Assembly (NCBI RefSeq): GCF_024171645.1
Contig: NZ_JALKAC010000009.1
Location: 1 to 64,000, forward strand
Length of the DNA: 64,000 nt
Direction: 5' to 3'
DNA from: Flavobacterium sp. HSC-32F16
GTDB taxonomy: Bacteria > Bacteroidota > Bacteroidia > Flavobacteriales > Flavobacteriaceae
Shown: positions 27,322 to 35,387 of the stretch, piece by piece
Layout: the number at the start of each line of letters is the position of its first letter
Position numbering within the stretch: the stretch's first letter is position 1
The notes under the pieces: model-generated
What the model saw: the letters and a program-made list of their open reading frames with translations, nothing else
Database searches by the model: none
What the model was told of the DNA's origin: nothing
Translations under genes and position numbers: made by a program

Positions 27322-28218
27322 TTATTTTTGATTGTAAATTAAAGCAAATTCTTTTGCATAATCTGCCAGTTTTGTTTTTCCAAATACGTTAGGTTTATTA
27401 TTAGAAAAGTCTGCGCCTAATACTCCGTTGTGAAGTGCCGCATACATTTCGACCAAACCTTCTGCAATTTTAGGCTGCATACCAACAGAAACTAAGCCAT
27501 TTAATACTTCTTCATTGCCTATTAATTTCCATTCCAAATCGGGTTTTCCAATTGCTGTTCCTAAAATATGTGCTGTTTCATTACCTGTTAATTCTTCACT
27601 TACCACATAACGGATTTTTTTTCCGTCAAGCGGAGAAGTAAGTTCTTCGGCAATGGCTTGTGCAATATCGTTTGGTGAAACCCATGGAATTAGAGAATCT
27701 GCGCCATAATTTGCTGCTATAAATCCTTGGTTTTTTATCGCCGGAATATAAGCCAGTAAATTATAATAGAACGAAGTTGGACGCATAAACGTAATGGAAA
27801 CGTTTGTAAGTTGATTTAAAACAGCTTCAATTTCATTATAACGCTGAATAATTCCTGAATTTTGCTCTAAATGTGCTCCAATACTGCTTAGAAAAACAAC
27901 GCGTTTTACGCCAGATTGTTTGATGGCTTGGGCATAAGTATTGCCAATTTTGCGGGTAAAAGCATCTAAATCTAAGTTTGGATCAAAATAATTGGCGCGC
28001 GGAATCATGCAATACACGGCATCTGAACCTGAAAAAGTTTCAGTTAAAAATGCGCTGTCTTCAACTGAGCCAATAGCGGTTTCTGCACCAAGTTTTTCGA
28101 TTTCTTCTTTTCTTTCAGCACTGCTTGTAATTATGGTTACTGAATGACCTTTTTGAATTAATTCTTTAGCCAATGGCTTGCTGATGTTCCCTAAAGAACC
28201 TGTAATTGTAATTTTCAT
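27322..28218 (-). CDS. NmrA-like NAD(P)-binding protein
   Basis: A 298-residue atypical short-chain dehydrogenase/NmrA-fold protein. A Rossmann motif near the N-terminus reads ITGSLGNISKPLAKELIQKGH. AETAIGSVEDSAFL and RVVFLSSIGAH follow, as in QorB/NmrA-type proteins. The Tyr-x-x-x-Lys catalytic motif of classical short-chain dehydrogenases is not evident, so a sensor role or quinone reductase activity is possible. The start at 28218 (MKITITGS) is preferred over a 12-residue upstream extension that is not family-like. It is upstream of, and likely co-transcribed with, the AraC regulator. Confidence 0.85.
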   Translation of the reverse strand: MKITITGSLGNISKPLAKELIQKGHSVTIITSSAERKEEIEKLGAETAIGSVEDSAFLTETFSGSDAVYCMIPRANYFDPNLDLDAFTRKIGNTYAQAIKQSGVKRVVFLSSIGAHLEQNSGIIQRYNEIEAVLNQLTNVSITFMRPTSFYYNLLAYIPAIKNQGFIAANYGADSLIPWVSPNDIAQAIAEELTSPLDGKKIRYVVSEELTGNETAHILGTAIGKPDLEWKLIGNEEVLNGLVSVGMQPKIAEGLVEMYAALHNGVLGADFSNNKPNVFGKTKLADYAKEFALIYNQK

Positions 28219-28384
28219 GTGTTCTGATTTTTTGATGATACAAAGTTGCGTCACATCAAAAGAACAGCTGTAGCCAAATCTACTATTGTTGTAGTCTAAA
28301 AAAGAGGCTTAGAAATTAAGATTCTGATGTACTGAGTTTTTTAAGTGAAAATCTGTTTAATCCGTAGAATCAGCGGGCATAAAT

Positions 28385-28873
28385 TTATTGCTTTTCAGAT
28401 AATTTCTTTTCGTTTTCTGTCTGAGGTTTTCCGGTTGCGTTGGGTTCTCCTTTTCCGGTTTCAATTAGTTTTTTTAAACTGTTTTGAATGTAGTTTGTCC
28501 AGGCATCACGGCATATTTCGAAACATTCGTATTCTGGAACTAAACCAAAATGAGTAAAACGAAGTTCTGTTTTACCCTCTTTTTCTTTGATTTCAAAAGT
28601 TGGTTTTGTTCCTGTCCATTCTGTTTTATCTTCGGTAAATTTGAAATAATTTTTTTCGACCAGCCAAACTATCTTTTGGTTCGGAATTACTTCTATTAAT
28701 GTTATTTTACATTGATGAATATCTTCATAATGATAATCAAATACATCATTTAATTTCGCCGTATTCCCTTCTATTTCTTCAGACCACCAGCCTCGTACAT
28801 TTGTAACAGCATTAAAAACTTCCTGCGGAGACTGATTGACTTGTATTACTGTGGTAAAATCTATTGCGCTCAT
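28385..28873 (-). CDS. SRPBCC/AHSA1-family protein
   Basis: A 162-residue START-like domain protein. The opening FTTVIQVNQSPQEVFNAVTNVRGWWSE is the fold's first strand and helix. The C-terminal helix YECFEICRDAWTNYIQNSLKKLIETGKG is followed by a 20-residue polar, Lys/Glu-rich tail, which is an extra feature. The ligand is unknown. It is an independent gene, unlike the other AHSA1 protein at 18104 in detailed sequence. Confidence 0.85.
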   Translation of the reverse strand: MSAIDFTTVIQVNQSPQEVFNAVTNVRGWWSEEIEGNTAKLNDVFDYHYEDIHQCKITLIEVIPNQKIVWLVEKNYFKFTEDKTEWTGTKPTFEIKEKEGKTELRFTHFGLVPEYECFEICRDAWTNYIQNSLKKLIETGKGEPNATGKPQTENEKKLSEKQ

Positions 28874-29024
28874 TTTATGATTTTTAAAAGTTGAATATCA
28901 AATTTATTCTTTAAAAATCAATTGGTTAGGTTTTTATGAGACAATTTTACGGGTGATTTCGGACAAGTTTTGAGGAGTTTTTAGATTTTAGATTTTTTGA
29001 CTTTGCGAAATCTGCGGTAAATGG

Positions 29025-29438
29025 CTAAGCTATTTTAACACACATCCAGCCAGCTTTAAGAATTGGTTTTTCGTCAATATAAGCAGTTCCTTGCTGTTTT
29101 ATAATTTTCTCGCCCAAACGGATATTTTCTATTACAAGTTTTATTTCGTCTCCAAATTTGGCTTTGCCATAAAACTCGGCATTTTCAATGCTTACTAAAC
29201 CAAATATTCCATCTGTAATTCCCAAAAGTTTTACACCTGCGCCGCCACATTGTGCCATTGCTTCGATAAGAATAGCTCCGGGTATGAAATCTAATATTCT
29301 AAAAGTAGTTTTTAACCAGTTGTCTTTTTCGTTAAATGTTTTAATACCAATTATTTCTGCTTTCGTATAAGATAGTACTTCATCAACAAAAAGAAATGGT
29401 GCTCTGTGCGGAATTAGACTTTCTATATTTTTTGACAT
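29025..29438 (-). CDS. FabZ-like hotdog protein lacking the catalytic His
   Basis: A 137-residue hotdog-fold protein close to FabZ (3-hydroxyacyl-ACP dehydratase). The start IPHRAPFLFVDEVL and helix IPGAILIEAMAQ are family-typical, and the catalytic Glu59 is kept. The catalytic His of the GHFPG motif, fourteen residues before that Glu, is replaced: the segment reads KTTFRILDFIPG, with Thr45 at that place. Activity as a normal dehydratase is therefore doubtful. Fatty-acid or polyketide neighbours are absent. It could be a thioesterase-like or non-catalytic hotdog protein. Confidence 0.75.
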   Translation of the reverse strand: MSKNIESLIPHRAPFLFVDEVLSYTKAEIIGIKTFNEKDNWLKTTFRILDFIPGAILIEAMAQCGGAGVKLLGITDGIFGLVSIENAEFYGKAKFGDEIKLVIENIRLGEKIIKQQGTAYIDEKPILKAGWMCVKIA

Positions 29439-29515
29439 GCTTGTAGTTTTGTTCTACGCAATATAAGGAAAATGCGGAGATTATTCTAATTTGAAATTTT
29501 ATCGTTTTTTGGGTT

Positions 29516-30112
29516 TTAGGCCAAATAAATTTTAATTTTTTCAACGGCTTTTTCAATCTGTAAAAGATGATCTGCCATTACTTTTTCTAATTCTAATGTT
29601 CCGCCCAGAATAAGCATTTCTTTGTTTTCGAAACGTTTTCCTAAACGATCTTCAATCATAATTTTTTCCATGCTTTGTGACATTCCAATTTCAGATAAAA
29701 AAGAGTTTGGATGTCCGGCAGTACAAATTACAAGTCCAAACGGAATGGTTTTCATTTTTGGGAAATTGTCTGTTTGTCCATACGCATATCCAACAGAATA
29801 TACGCGATCGAACCAGCCTTTTAGTTTTGCAGGACAATCGCTCCACCAAACGGGATATAGAAAAATAATGCAATCGGATTTTTTAATTTTTTGATGTTCT
29901 GCTAAAACGTCTTTTGGAATAGGCAGATTAAGTTTAGCAAAACCTTCTCTTTCATATTCTTCTTCACTCATATCACTTTGAAAGCTGGAAGCATATAAAT
30001 CCGAAATTTCAAGATCCCAGTTTTGTTTCTTTATGGCTTGTTTTAATTGTTCCAAAACCTGAAAGGTGTAAGATTTTTTACTGGGATGGCTGTAAACGAT
30101 TAGGATATTCAT
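29516..30112 (-). CDS. NAD(P)H:quinone oxidoreductase, flavodoxin-like
   Basis: A 198-residue flavoprotein of the NQO/KefF/MdaB type. A flavin phosphate-binding opening reads ILIVYSHPSKKSYTFQVLEQ. The YPVWWSDCPAKLKGWFDRVYSVGYAYG segment is the signature of quinone reductases in this fold. It probably performs two-electron reduction of quinones. Although KefF partners potassium efflux channels, no such channel gene is adjacent here. Confidence 0.9.
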   Translation of the reverse strand: MNILIVYSHPSKKSYTFQVLEQLKQAIKKQNWDLEISDLYASSFQSDMSEEEYEREGFAKLNLPIPKDVLAEHQKIKKSDCIIFLYPVWWSDCPAKLKGWFDRVYSVGYAYGQTDNFPKMKTIPFGLVICTAGHPNSFLSEIGMSQSMEKIMIEDRLGKRFENKEMLILGGTLELEKVMADHLLQIEKAVEKIKIYLA

Positions 30113-30167
30113 TTTTAATAGTTTATTTTTAAATGTAAAGACACACTTCAGTGTATTTAAATTAATA

Positions 30168-30557
30168 TTATTTCAGTCGTATTAAAACACCTTTGCGTTT
30201 TACTATGTTTTTATAATCCCATTGAATATTTCGGGCTTTTTCAAGCCATCTTTTTAAATCTTCTATATTGATTTGGTCAGCGGTTGGGTAACGGGCTTCG
30301 GCAGCTTTAAAACTTCCTTCGTTTTGAAGATTAGGTTCGTCAAAAGATTGTCCGCTCCAAAAAAGTAATCTTACAGAATCTTTTAGTTTACTGTAACCTG
30401 CAACGGGATTTCCGTCAAGAAACCAAACCGGATGCCGATGCCAGATTTTGCTTTCGGCTTCTGTTAAAAACGCATCAATTTCTGAACTCAAAATAATACC
30501 TATTTTTTTGTCTTCGGGATTTTGAGAATCGTTGTATTTCTGGATTTCCTGATTCAT
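30168..30557 (-). CDS. DUF1801-like protein
   Basis: A 129-residue protein resembling the DUF1801 family (IWHRHPVWFLDGNPVAGYSKLKDSVRLLFWSGQSFDEP). Near the C-terminus are RWLEKARNIQWDYKNIVKRKG and a basic end. It lies 20 bases after the GNAT gene stop on the same strand and may be co-transcribed with it. The function is not established. Confidence 0.75.
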   Translation of the reverse strand: MNQEIQKYNDSQNPEDKKIGIILSSEIDAFLTEAESKIWHRHPVWFLDGNPVAGYSKLKDSVRLLFWSGQSFDEPNLQNEGSFKAAEARYPTADQINIEDLKRWLEKARNIQWDYKNIVKRKGVLIRLK

Positions 30558-30577
30558 GGTTTTTGATTTTTTACTTG

Positions 30578-31012
30578 TTAATCAATATTTTTTGAAAGCT
30601 CAAACGAAATATAAGTTCCGTTGCCGGATTGTCCTTTTTCTTTTGCTGTAAATCCTGTTTTTTTATAAAACTGAATTGCTTTGGTATTGTTTTCAAGACA
30701 TTTTAAAGTCAATGGAAGTTTAAATGTATTAATTACTGCTTTTAATAATGCCGTTCCAATTTTTTGGCCTTGGTATTTTTGATCGATATATAAGTGATGT
30801 ATAAAATTGGTGGGAGTCCATATTGAAATAAATCCAACCGGAATATCATCTGATAATGCCACGAGAATTTGTTCACCCTGCGTGTATTTTTCAAAATCAT
30901 CTAATTGAAAATCGGATGTATCCAGCCAGGAAAATGTTCTTTGCCTTTCGTTTAAAAACAGCTGTTTTAGTAATGGGTAATCTTTATTTCTAATTTCGAC
31001 TATTTTCATCAA
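30578..31012 (-). CDS. GNAT-family N-acetyltransferase
   Basis: A 144-residue acetyltransferase. The acetyl-CoA-binding motif is QKYQGQKIGTALL (Q-x-x-G-x-G/A type), after FIHHLYIDQ, and CLENNTKAIQFYKKTGFTAKE gives the final helix and strand. The substrate is unknown. It is 20 bases upstream of the DUF1801 gene in the same direction. Confidence 0.88.
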   Translation of the reverse strand: MMKIVEIRNKDYPLLKQLFLNERQRTFSWLDTSDFQLDDFEKYTQGEQILVALSDDIPVGFISIWTPTNFIHHLYIDQKYQGQKIGTALLKAVINTFKLPLTLKCLENNTKAIQFYKKTGFTAKEKGQSGNGTYISFELSKNID

Positions 31013-31101
31013 ATGACTGCGTTTATATTTTCATTTAAAAGTAGCCTTTTTATTTAAAATGATCTGTTACAAATAAGGTCCTGTAAAAACGGGTTTGCAT
31101 T

Positions 31102-31198
31102 AAGATGGAAATGGCATCTGCCGATTTAGAAAAACAAGACTTTTAGTTGTAATTTTTGTTAATTGGAAATAGAGTGCACAGCCTGACAGAAGTGAACA
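31102..31198 (+). repeat. Diverged second copy of the 39.2-kb folded element
   Basis: Blocks aagatggaaatggcatct (31102-31119) and cacagcctgacagaagtgaacac near the end align with aaggatgggagcggcatcct and gacagcctgacccggagggacac of the element at 39176-39266. The middle hairpin is much weaker here. The 190-base gap between the GNAT and YdeI genes otherwise shows nothing coding. Confidence 0.4.
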
Positions 31199-31204
31199 CT
31201 CATA

Positions 31205-31579
31205 TTATTCTGTAACCCATTTTCCTTTTTCCTTTGCAATGTCGATTAATTTTTGTCCGTGTTCTGTCATCAAACCTTCTTTAATCATACGTTCAGCTCG
31301 CTCTATGTTGGGTTTGCTCCATTTACTGGTTTTCGGGTTTCGGTGCGAAAAGGTGAGATAATAACTTTCGGCATCGCGTTTTTTGCATAAGCTGTCGATC
31401 CAGCCAAAACAAAGTGCTTCTTCAGTAGCTTCAATTAAATTGACACTTTCAGTTTTACTTTTCTTGTGAAATAAAATCAGCCAAACTGATTTCTCGCTGA
31501 CGCTGTTTTCTGTTAACCATTTGCGCCAATCAGCTCTGGTTTGGGCATAAAGGGCTGATTTTCCGTCTTTCGTTTCCAT
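31205..31579 (-). CDS. YdeI/OmdA-type protein, C-terminally shortened
   Basis: A 124-residue protein matching the N-terminal half of the YdeI/OmpD-associated family: WRKWLTENSVSEKSVWLILFHKKS, EALCFGWIDSLCKKRD and FSHRNPKTSKWSKPNIERAERMI. Full-length members are near 190 residues and carry a C-terminal OmdA domain; this one stops after KWVTE, right where that domain should start. No continuation is readable in the next 100 bases in any frame. It may be a truncated gene or a naturally short variant. The diverged folded element lies just beyond its stop. Confidence 0.78.
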   Translation of the reverse strand: METKDGKSALYAQTRADWRKWLTENSVSEKSVWLILFHKKSKTESVNLIEATEEALCFGWIDSLCKKRDAESYYLTFSHRNPKTSKWSKPNIERAERMIKEGLMTEHGQKLIDIAKEKGKWVTE

Positions 31580-31690
31580 ATATCTTATTTTTAATAGTAA
31601 AAGTAAAATGGGATGATGACAACGGTTTGTCAGGAGTAAAAATAAATTAAAATATTGATTATTTGGTGTTTATGGTTTTTATTTGTGTAG

Positions 31691-32593
31691 TTAATTATTG
31701 AAATTTTGATTAAAAGTTGAAGTAATGTTTTCTACAAACTCTTTAGTATATTGTCCGGTTTCGTCTAAACCGGGGTCTAGAATTGTGATTTCGAGTCCGG
31801 TTAGTTTTTTACTTTGAAACAAATAGGAGGTAAGTTCGTTAAATTCGTCGTAAGTCAGGCCGTCTGGAGTTCGGCTGTCTACGCAGGGCATTATAGAATC
31901 GTTTAAAACATCGACATCGATATGAATCCAAAAGCCGTCGAGTTTTTTGCTCTTGATTTCTAAAAGAAAGGATTGAACGGCATTTTTTATGCCTTGTTTT
32001 CGTAATTCATTAAGGCTTAAATAAGTTGCTGTGGATTTCCTGATTTCGTTTTCGTAAGTGTCATCATATTCACGATTGCCCACGCACCAAAGGTTTTCTT
32101 CTTTTATATAAGGAGATAAATTTAGAATATTGGTTAGTTTTGTATGTCCGTTTCCTGTAATAATTGATGCAGCCATTCCGCCGGCACCACCGGTTTCTGA
32201 TAGCGAAATATCCATAAAATCAGTATGGCCGTCGAGGTAAAATAAACCGTAATTTCCTTTTTGTTTTAATGCCATTGCGGTTCCTAAAAGTATACTGCAA
32301 TCACCGCCAAGTACAAACGGAAATTTACCTGAGCTGAGTAAATTGTTTATTAAATACGCTTGCTCTCTCGCATAAGTAACCAGAGAATCTGCGTTTAAAA
32401 TATTGGTTTCGGGATCTTTTATGCTGGAATATTTTGGCGGATCGAGTCTTATTATATTTTTAGCTCTAACGGTTTTATGCAAATTGTGTTTCCATAACCA
32501 ATCCGGCAGACAATTTACGCTTGGTTCTTTGCCTGGATATGGTTCTTTTAAACCTAAATTAGAAGTAAATTCGACAATGGTTATTTCTTTCAT
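31691..32593 (-). CDS. Arginase/agmatinase-family protein
   Basis: A 300-residue ureohydrolase-fold protein. Manganese-ligand motifs are DGHTDF (Asp121, His123, Asp125) and the C-terminal HIDVDVLND. The usual first motif GGDHS reads GGDCS (Cys99), so one metal ligand of arginase is replaced; other arginase-family proteins with this variant exist and their activity is mostly untested. Substrates in the superfamily include arginine, agmatine and formiminoglutamate. The gene stands alone next to the SUFU cluster. Confidence 0.8.
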   Translation of the reverse strand: MKEITIVEFTSNLGLKEPYPGKEPSVNCLPDWLWKHNLHKTVRAKNIIRLDPPKYSSIKDPETNILNADSLVTYAREQAYLINNLLSSGKFPFVLGGDCSILLGTAMALKQKGNYGLFYLDGHTDFMDISLSETGGAGGMAASIITGNGHTKLTNILNLSPYIKEENLWCVGNREYDDTYENEIRKSTATYLSLNELRKQGIKNAVQSFLLEIKSKKLDGFWIHIDVDVLNDSIMPCVDSRTPDGLTYDEFNELTSYLFQSKKLTGLEITILDPGLDETGQYTKEFVENITSTFNQNFNN

Positions 32594-32661
32594 AATGCCG
32601 TTTTTGTATCTAAAGTTATTAAAATATATGTCTGCGAAAGGTTTTTTAACAATCCAAAATG

Positions 32662-32697
32662 AAAAAAATCCGATCTGTTTATCGTAAATCGGATTTT
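32662..32697 (-). terminator. Terminator, aaaatccgat type
   Basis: Arms aaaatccgat (32665-32674) and atcggatttt (32688-32697) pair perfectly around a 13-base loop. A T run follows on the minus strand. It ends the transcript of the gene at 32712-33122 and is one of five closely similar terminators in this region. Confidence 0.85.
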
Positions 32698-32711
32698 GTA
32701 TTTAATATAAG

Positions 32712-33122
32712 TTATTGATTTTGAAAGATAATAATATCGCTAAACTTTTCAATTTGGTCTATTATAAAAAGGCTGTCGTTGAAATAATCCATGTCAAAAT
32801 CCTGATCTCCCCAAATTTCAAATCTTTTTTGTGAAACTTTTAGTTTTTCTTTATCATAAGTGTTTTCGTTCCAGTCTTCTTCAAGATAATCAGCAATTTC
32901 TGCAGCTTCTTCATTTACATGTTTTTCATCGGATAAATAAATATAGAATTTGTACTGGTCATCAAAAGTTATCGTAATTGCATTATCCTTCAGTACAATT
33001 TGTGGTTTGTCTGCATTATCAGATTCTTGATAAAAAGTTTCTAGATATTCTCTTAAAACGGTAATATCTGCATTTGATACGGGCGATATATAAGCAGAAT
33101 AGGAATAAAAAGTATTTGCCAT
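32712..33122 (-). CDS. Acidic protein of unknown function paired with SUFU gene
   Basis: A 136-residue acidic protein with no recognised domain. The opening MANTFYSYSAYISPVSN and the internal KFYIYLSDEKHVNEEAAEIADYLEEDWNEN suggest an alpha/beta fold of the type seen in small bacterial immunity proteins, but this is only an impression. Its start codon directly abuts the stop of the SUFU gene (33123), so the two are almost certainly co-translated. A terminator follows its stop within 15 bases. Confidence 0.6.
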   Translation of the reverse strand: MANTFYSYSAYISPVSNADITVLREYLETFYQESDNADKPQIVLKDNAITITFDDQYKFYIYLSDEKHVNEEAAEIADYLEEDWNENTYDKEKLKVSQKRFEIWGDQDFDMDYFNDSLFIIDQIEKFSDIIIFQNQ

Positions 33123-33767
33123 TTATTTTCTGTTTAAATCAGTTATCAATAAAGGATTGTCTTTCTTTAATTTATTTACTAATTCTTCAACCGTTGTTGG
33201 GTTTTCTTTGATGTGTTCGTATTCTGTCGAAGTAATTCCAACAATCTGCAGGAATGAAACTTCTCCGTGCGGTGTTTGTATTTTTTCGATTTCGGGATCG
33301 TTTATAAAAAGCAGCGCTGTAATATCAGTATCGGTGTCAAGTCTTATTGGACCATTGGCAGGCATATAATGAAACTCTTCAAACCAGTTTCCGCTGTCAA
33401 ACACATATTTGGCAATGTTTTGTAAAAGTGCCACTGCCCAGCTTGGGTTTCCGTTGTCGGCTTCAAAAGGTTTTAATCTAAAAGTAAGTTCAAATCCCCA
33501 TTTACTGAATTCGCCATCGACTTTTTCTTCGTTATAATACAATTCAGAAAAACCGTAGGTTACAAAATGAAAGTGGTCTTCTTGTTTTTTGCTCTCGTAA
33601 ATACTTACGCCGTCCAGCGGACTTTCTCCGCCTAGCATATAACTTATGGCAGGAGCAAAATGTTTGGGTTCTTGTTCCGGATAAAGCTGGTCAAATACTT
33701 TATCTATTTCCAGCCATCCAACGGCATCATCTTCTGAAAACGCTTTTTTATATTCTTCTAAATTCAT
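33123..33767 (-). CDS. Suppressor-of-fused (SUFU) domain protein
   Basis: A 214-residue SUFU-domain protein. Diagnostic segments are HFVTYGFSELYYNEE, SKWGFELTFRLKP, WAVALLQNIAKYVFDSGNWF and IQTPHGEVSFLQIVGIT. In bacteria this domain is common among immunity proteins of polymorphic toxin systems and in isolated genes of unknown role. No toxin gene is adjacent. It forms a tight pair with the unknown 136-residue gene and sits beside other immunity-type domains (DUF2314, ankyrin). Confidence 0.83.
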   Translation of the reverse strand: MNLEEYKKAFSEDDAVGWLEIDKVFDQLYPEQEPKHFAPAISYMLGGESPLDGVSIYESKKQEDHFHFVTYGFSELYYNEEKVDGEFSKWGFELTFRLKPFEADNGNPSWAVALLQNIAKYVFDSGNWFEEFHYMPANGPIRLDTDTDITALLFINDPEIEKIQTPHGEVSFLQIVGITSTEYEHIKENPTTVEELVNKLKKDNPLLITDLNRK

Positions 33768-33860
33768 ACTAACAATTTTCTGGTTTAAATAATAGACAAG
33801 ATATTATTTTTAGTGCAGAAAATTAAATTTATTTGTTATCCGGAAGCAAAAAAAGCATAA

Positions 33861-33889
33861 AAAAATCCGGCTTGTTTGAAGAGCCGGAT
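33861..33889 (-). terminator. Terminator, aatccggct type
   Basis: The stem atccggct (33865-33872) with agccggat (33882-33889) has an A tract to its left, that is, a T run on the minus strand. It lies just past the stop of the TPM-domain gene. It has a different stem sequence but the same layout as the other cluster terminators. Confidence 0.75.
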
Positions 33890-33898
33890 ACTATATTT

Positions 33899-34384
33899 TT
33901 ATTCTAGTTTTTTTATGAGCTGATTTGCGCCTTCCTGAAGTGCCTTGTAATAATCGCCTTTTTTTAATTCGGGAAGTACATAATTGGAGACAATATCTTT
34001 CATTTCCTGATCTGACATTTTAGATCGTATTTTTTCAACACCCTGAATCTGAATTTGTCTTAGTTGTTTGCTTAAAATGATTAAGATAGAAGTGTCTATT
34101 TTTAAATTAGCAACAAGATATTTATCTAAATCTGAAGAATATTGAGTTAAATCTGTATACGGCGCTATTGAAGGAGTAATTACAATAGTGATTTTTGTAT
34201 TGGTTTTGGTCTCGCTTTTTTTTAATAAATCGTTTAAAGTTTTGAGCTGGCTTGAGGTTAAAATCTTTTCGAAGTCATTTACATAATCGTACGATTTTGC
34301 AAAATTGTTCTGATTACTTGTTTGCGCAAAAAAATACTGAGAACAAAAAAGAGAAAGGGTTAAAAAAAGTAATAATTTTTTCAT
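33899..34384 (-). CDS. Secreted TPM-domain protein
   Basis: A 161-residue exported protein with signal peptide MKKLLLFLTLSLFCSQYFFAQ (about 1-20, rounded). A TPM (TLP18.3/Psb32/MOLO-1) domain fills the rest: YVNDFEKILTSSQLKTLNDLLKK, TKITIVITPS and VLPELKKGDYYKALQEGANQLI. Most bacterial TPM proteins have a C-terminal membrane segment; this one lacks it, so it is probably periplasmic. TPM domains sometimes accompany SPFH proteins in membrane-stress loci. Here the SPFH operon is 1 kb upstream with a DUF2314-ankyrin gene between. Confidence 0.83.
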   Translation of the reverse strand: MKKLLLFLTLSLFCSQYFFAQTSNQNNFAKSYDYVNDFEKILTSSQLKTLNDLLKKSETKTNTKITIVITPSIAPYTDLTQYSSDLDKYLVANLKIDTSILIILSKQLRQIQIQGVEKIRSKMSDQEMKDIVSNYVLPELKKGDYYKALQEGANQLIKKLE

Positions 34385-34480
34385 GGCAGATATGTTTTGG
34401 GTGCCGCAAAATTAATGCTTTATTATTAAAAATCAGTCTTTAAATTGTGACGATAAATTAATATTTATTTTTAGGGAAAT

Positions 34481-34516
34481 AAAAAAAATCCGATTTGCTT
34501 AAACGAATCGGATTTT
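34481..34516 (-). terminator. Terminator, aaaatccgatt type
   Basis: Perfect 11-bp stem: aaaatccgatt (34485-34495) with aatcggatttt (34506-34516), then a T run on the minus strand. It ends the DUF2314-ankyrin transcript. Confidence 0.87.
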
Positions 34517-34525
34517 GATTGAAAT

Positions 34526-35275
34526 CTATTGCAATAACGGAATTAAATGCTCCCAGTTTAATTGTTTAGCAAAATCAAGCGCGGTCTTGCCATTGCTGGT
34601 TTTCGCGTTGCGATCTGCTCCTGATTCCAGTAAAACTTCGACAGATGTACTGTTTCCGGCAATGGTTTCACGATGTAAAAAAGTATAACCAGACTCGTCT
34701 TGTGAAGTAAGTTCTTCCGGATTGTTTTTTACAAAATCCATAAGGCTTTCTTTCATGTTTTTGCTCATAGGATGTTCTACAAGGTTTTCTGGTTTTTCTT
34801 TTTGATCAGAAACTACCAGAATATCGTTGTAATCTCCAAAGTCTAATCCCCAGGCTTCGTCATGTTCGTTTCTTTCCTCTTCGTTCATCTCTGATCGCAT
34901 GGCGTGGATTGTGAAAGCCCCGTACGTTTTTCCCTGACTGGCAAATAACCAGTCGCTGATTTGATTTACGGGTATTTCTACTTCGTCGCCGTTATTTACG
35001 TTTGTTAATTCGTTAGGTTGGTTTACAAGGATTCCGTAGATACTGTCGCCGTCAAAATTGATATCGTTAATCCACATATGTTCAACTACAGTTTCGCCGT
35101 CTATGTCCTGAGTAAATGCTAGTTTAACGCAGGCAACATCAAGTCCCGGAATTATTCTTCGGTATTCCCAGGATAATTCTCTCCAGAAATATTTAAAAGT
35201 TTCTTGTGCTTTTTTGTAGGCTTCGATCATTTTTGGATTTTCTCCATCGGCAAAGAATATTGGTGTGTTTTCCAT
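34526..35275 (-). CDS. DUF2314 domain-ankyrin repeat protein
   Basis: A 249-residue fusion. Residues about 10-150 form a DUF2314 domain (VVEHMWINDINFDGDSIYGILVNQP and QISDWLFASQGKTYGAFTIH). Residues about 190-249 hold two ankyrin repeats (DESGYTFLHRETIAGNSTSVEVLLE and DRNAKTSNGKTALDFAKQ). Both domains occur in immunity proteins of bacterial toxin systems. No toxin is next to it. It has its own terminator and lies between the SPFH operon and the TPM gene. Confidence 0.83.
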   Translation of the reverse strand: MENTPIFFADGENPKMIEAYKKAQETFKYFWRELSWEYRRIIPGLDVACVKLAFTQDIDGETVVEHMWINDINFDGDSIYGILVNQPNELTNVNNGDEVEIPVNQISDWLFASQGKTYGAFTIHAMRSEMNEEERNEHDEAWGLDFGDYNDILVVSDQKEKPENLVEHPMSKNMKESLMDFVKNNPEELTSQDESGYTFLHRETIAGNSTSVEVLLESGADRNAKTSNGKTALDFAKQLNWEHLIPLLQ

Positions 35276-35332
35276 TTTGTATTATTTATTGTAAAGTAAA
35301 ATTTTAAGATGTCTAAGAAATTTTAAACGAAT

Positions 35333-35366
35333 AAAAAACCGATTTGTTTTTGCAAATCGGTTTTTT
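35333..35366 (-). terminator. Terminator after SPFH operon, 14-bp stem
   Basis: A perfect 14-bp stem, aaaaaaccgatttg (35333-35346) with caaatcggtttttt (35353-35366), ends the four-gene SPFH operon 22 bases past the last stop. This is the strongest of the terminators here. Confidence 0.9.
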
Positions 35367-35387
35367 TATCATCAAAAGAAATTCAAT

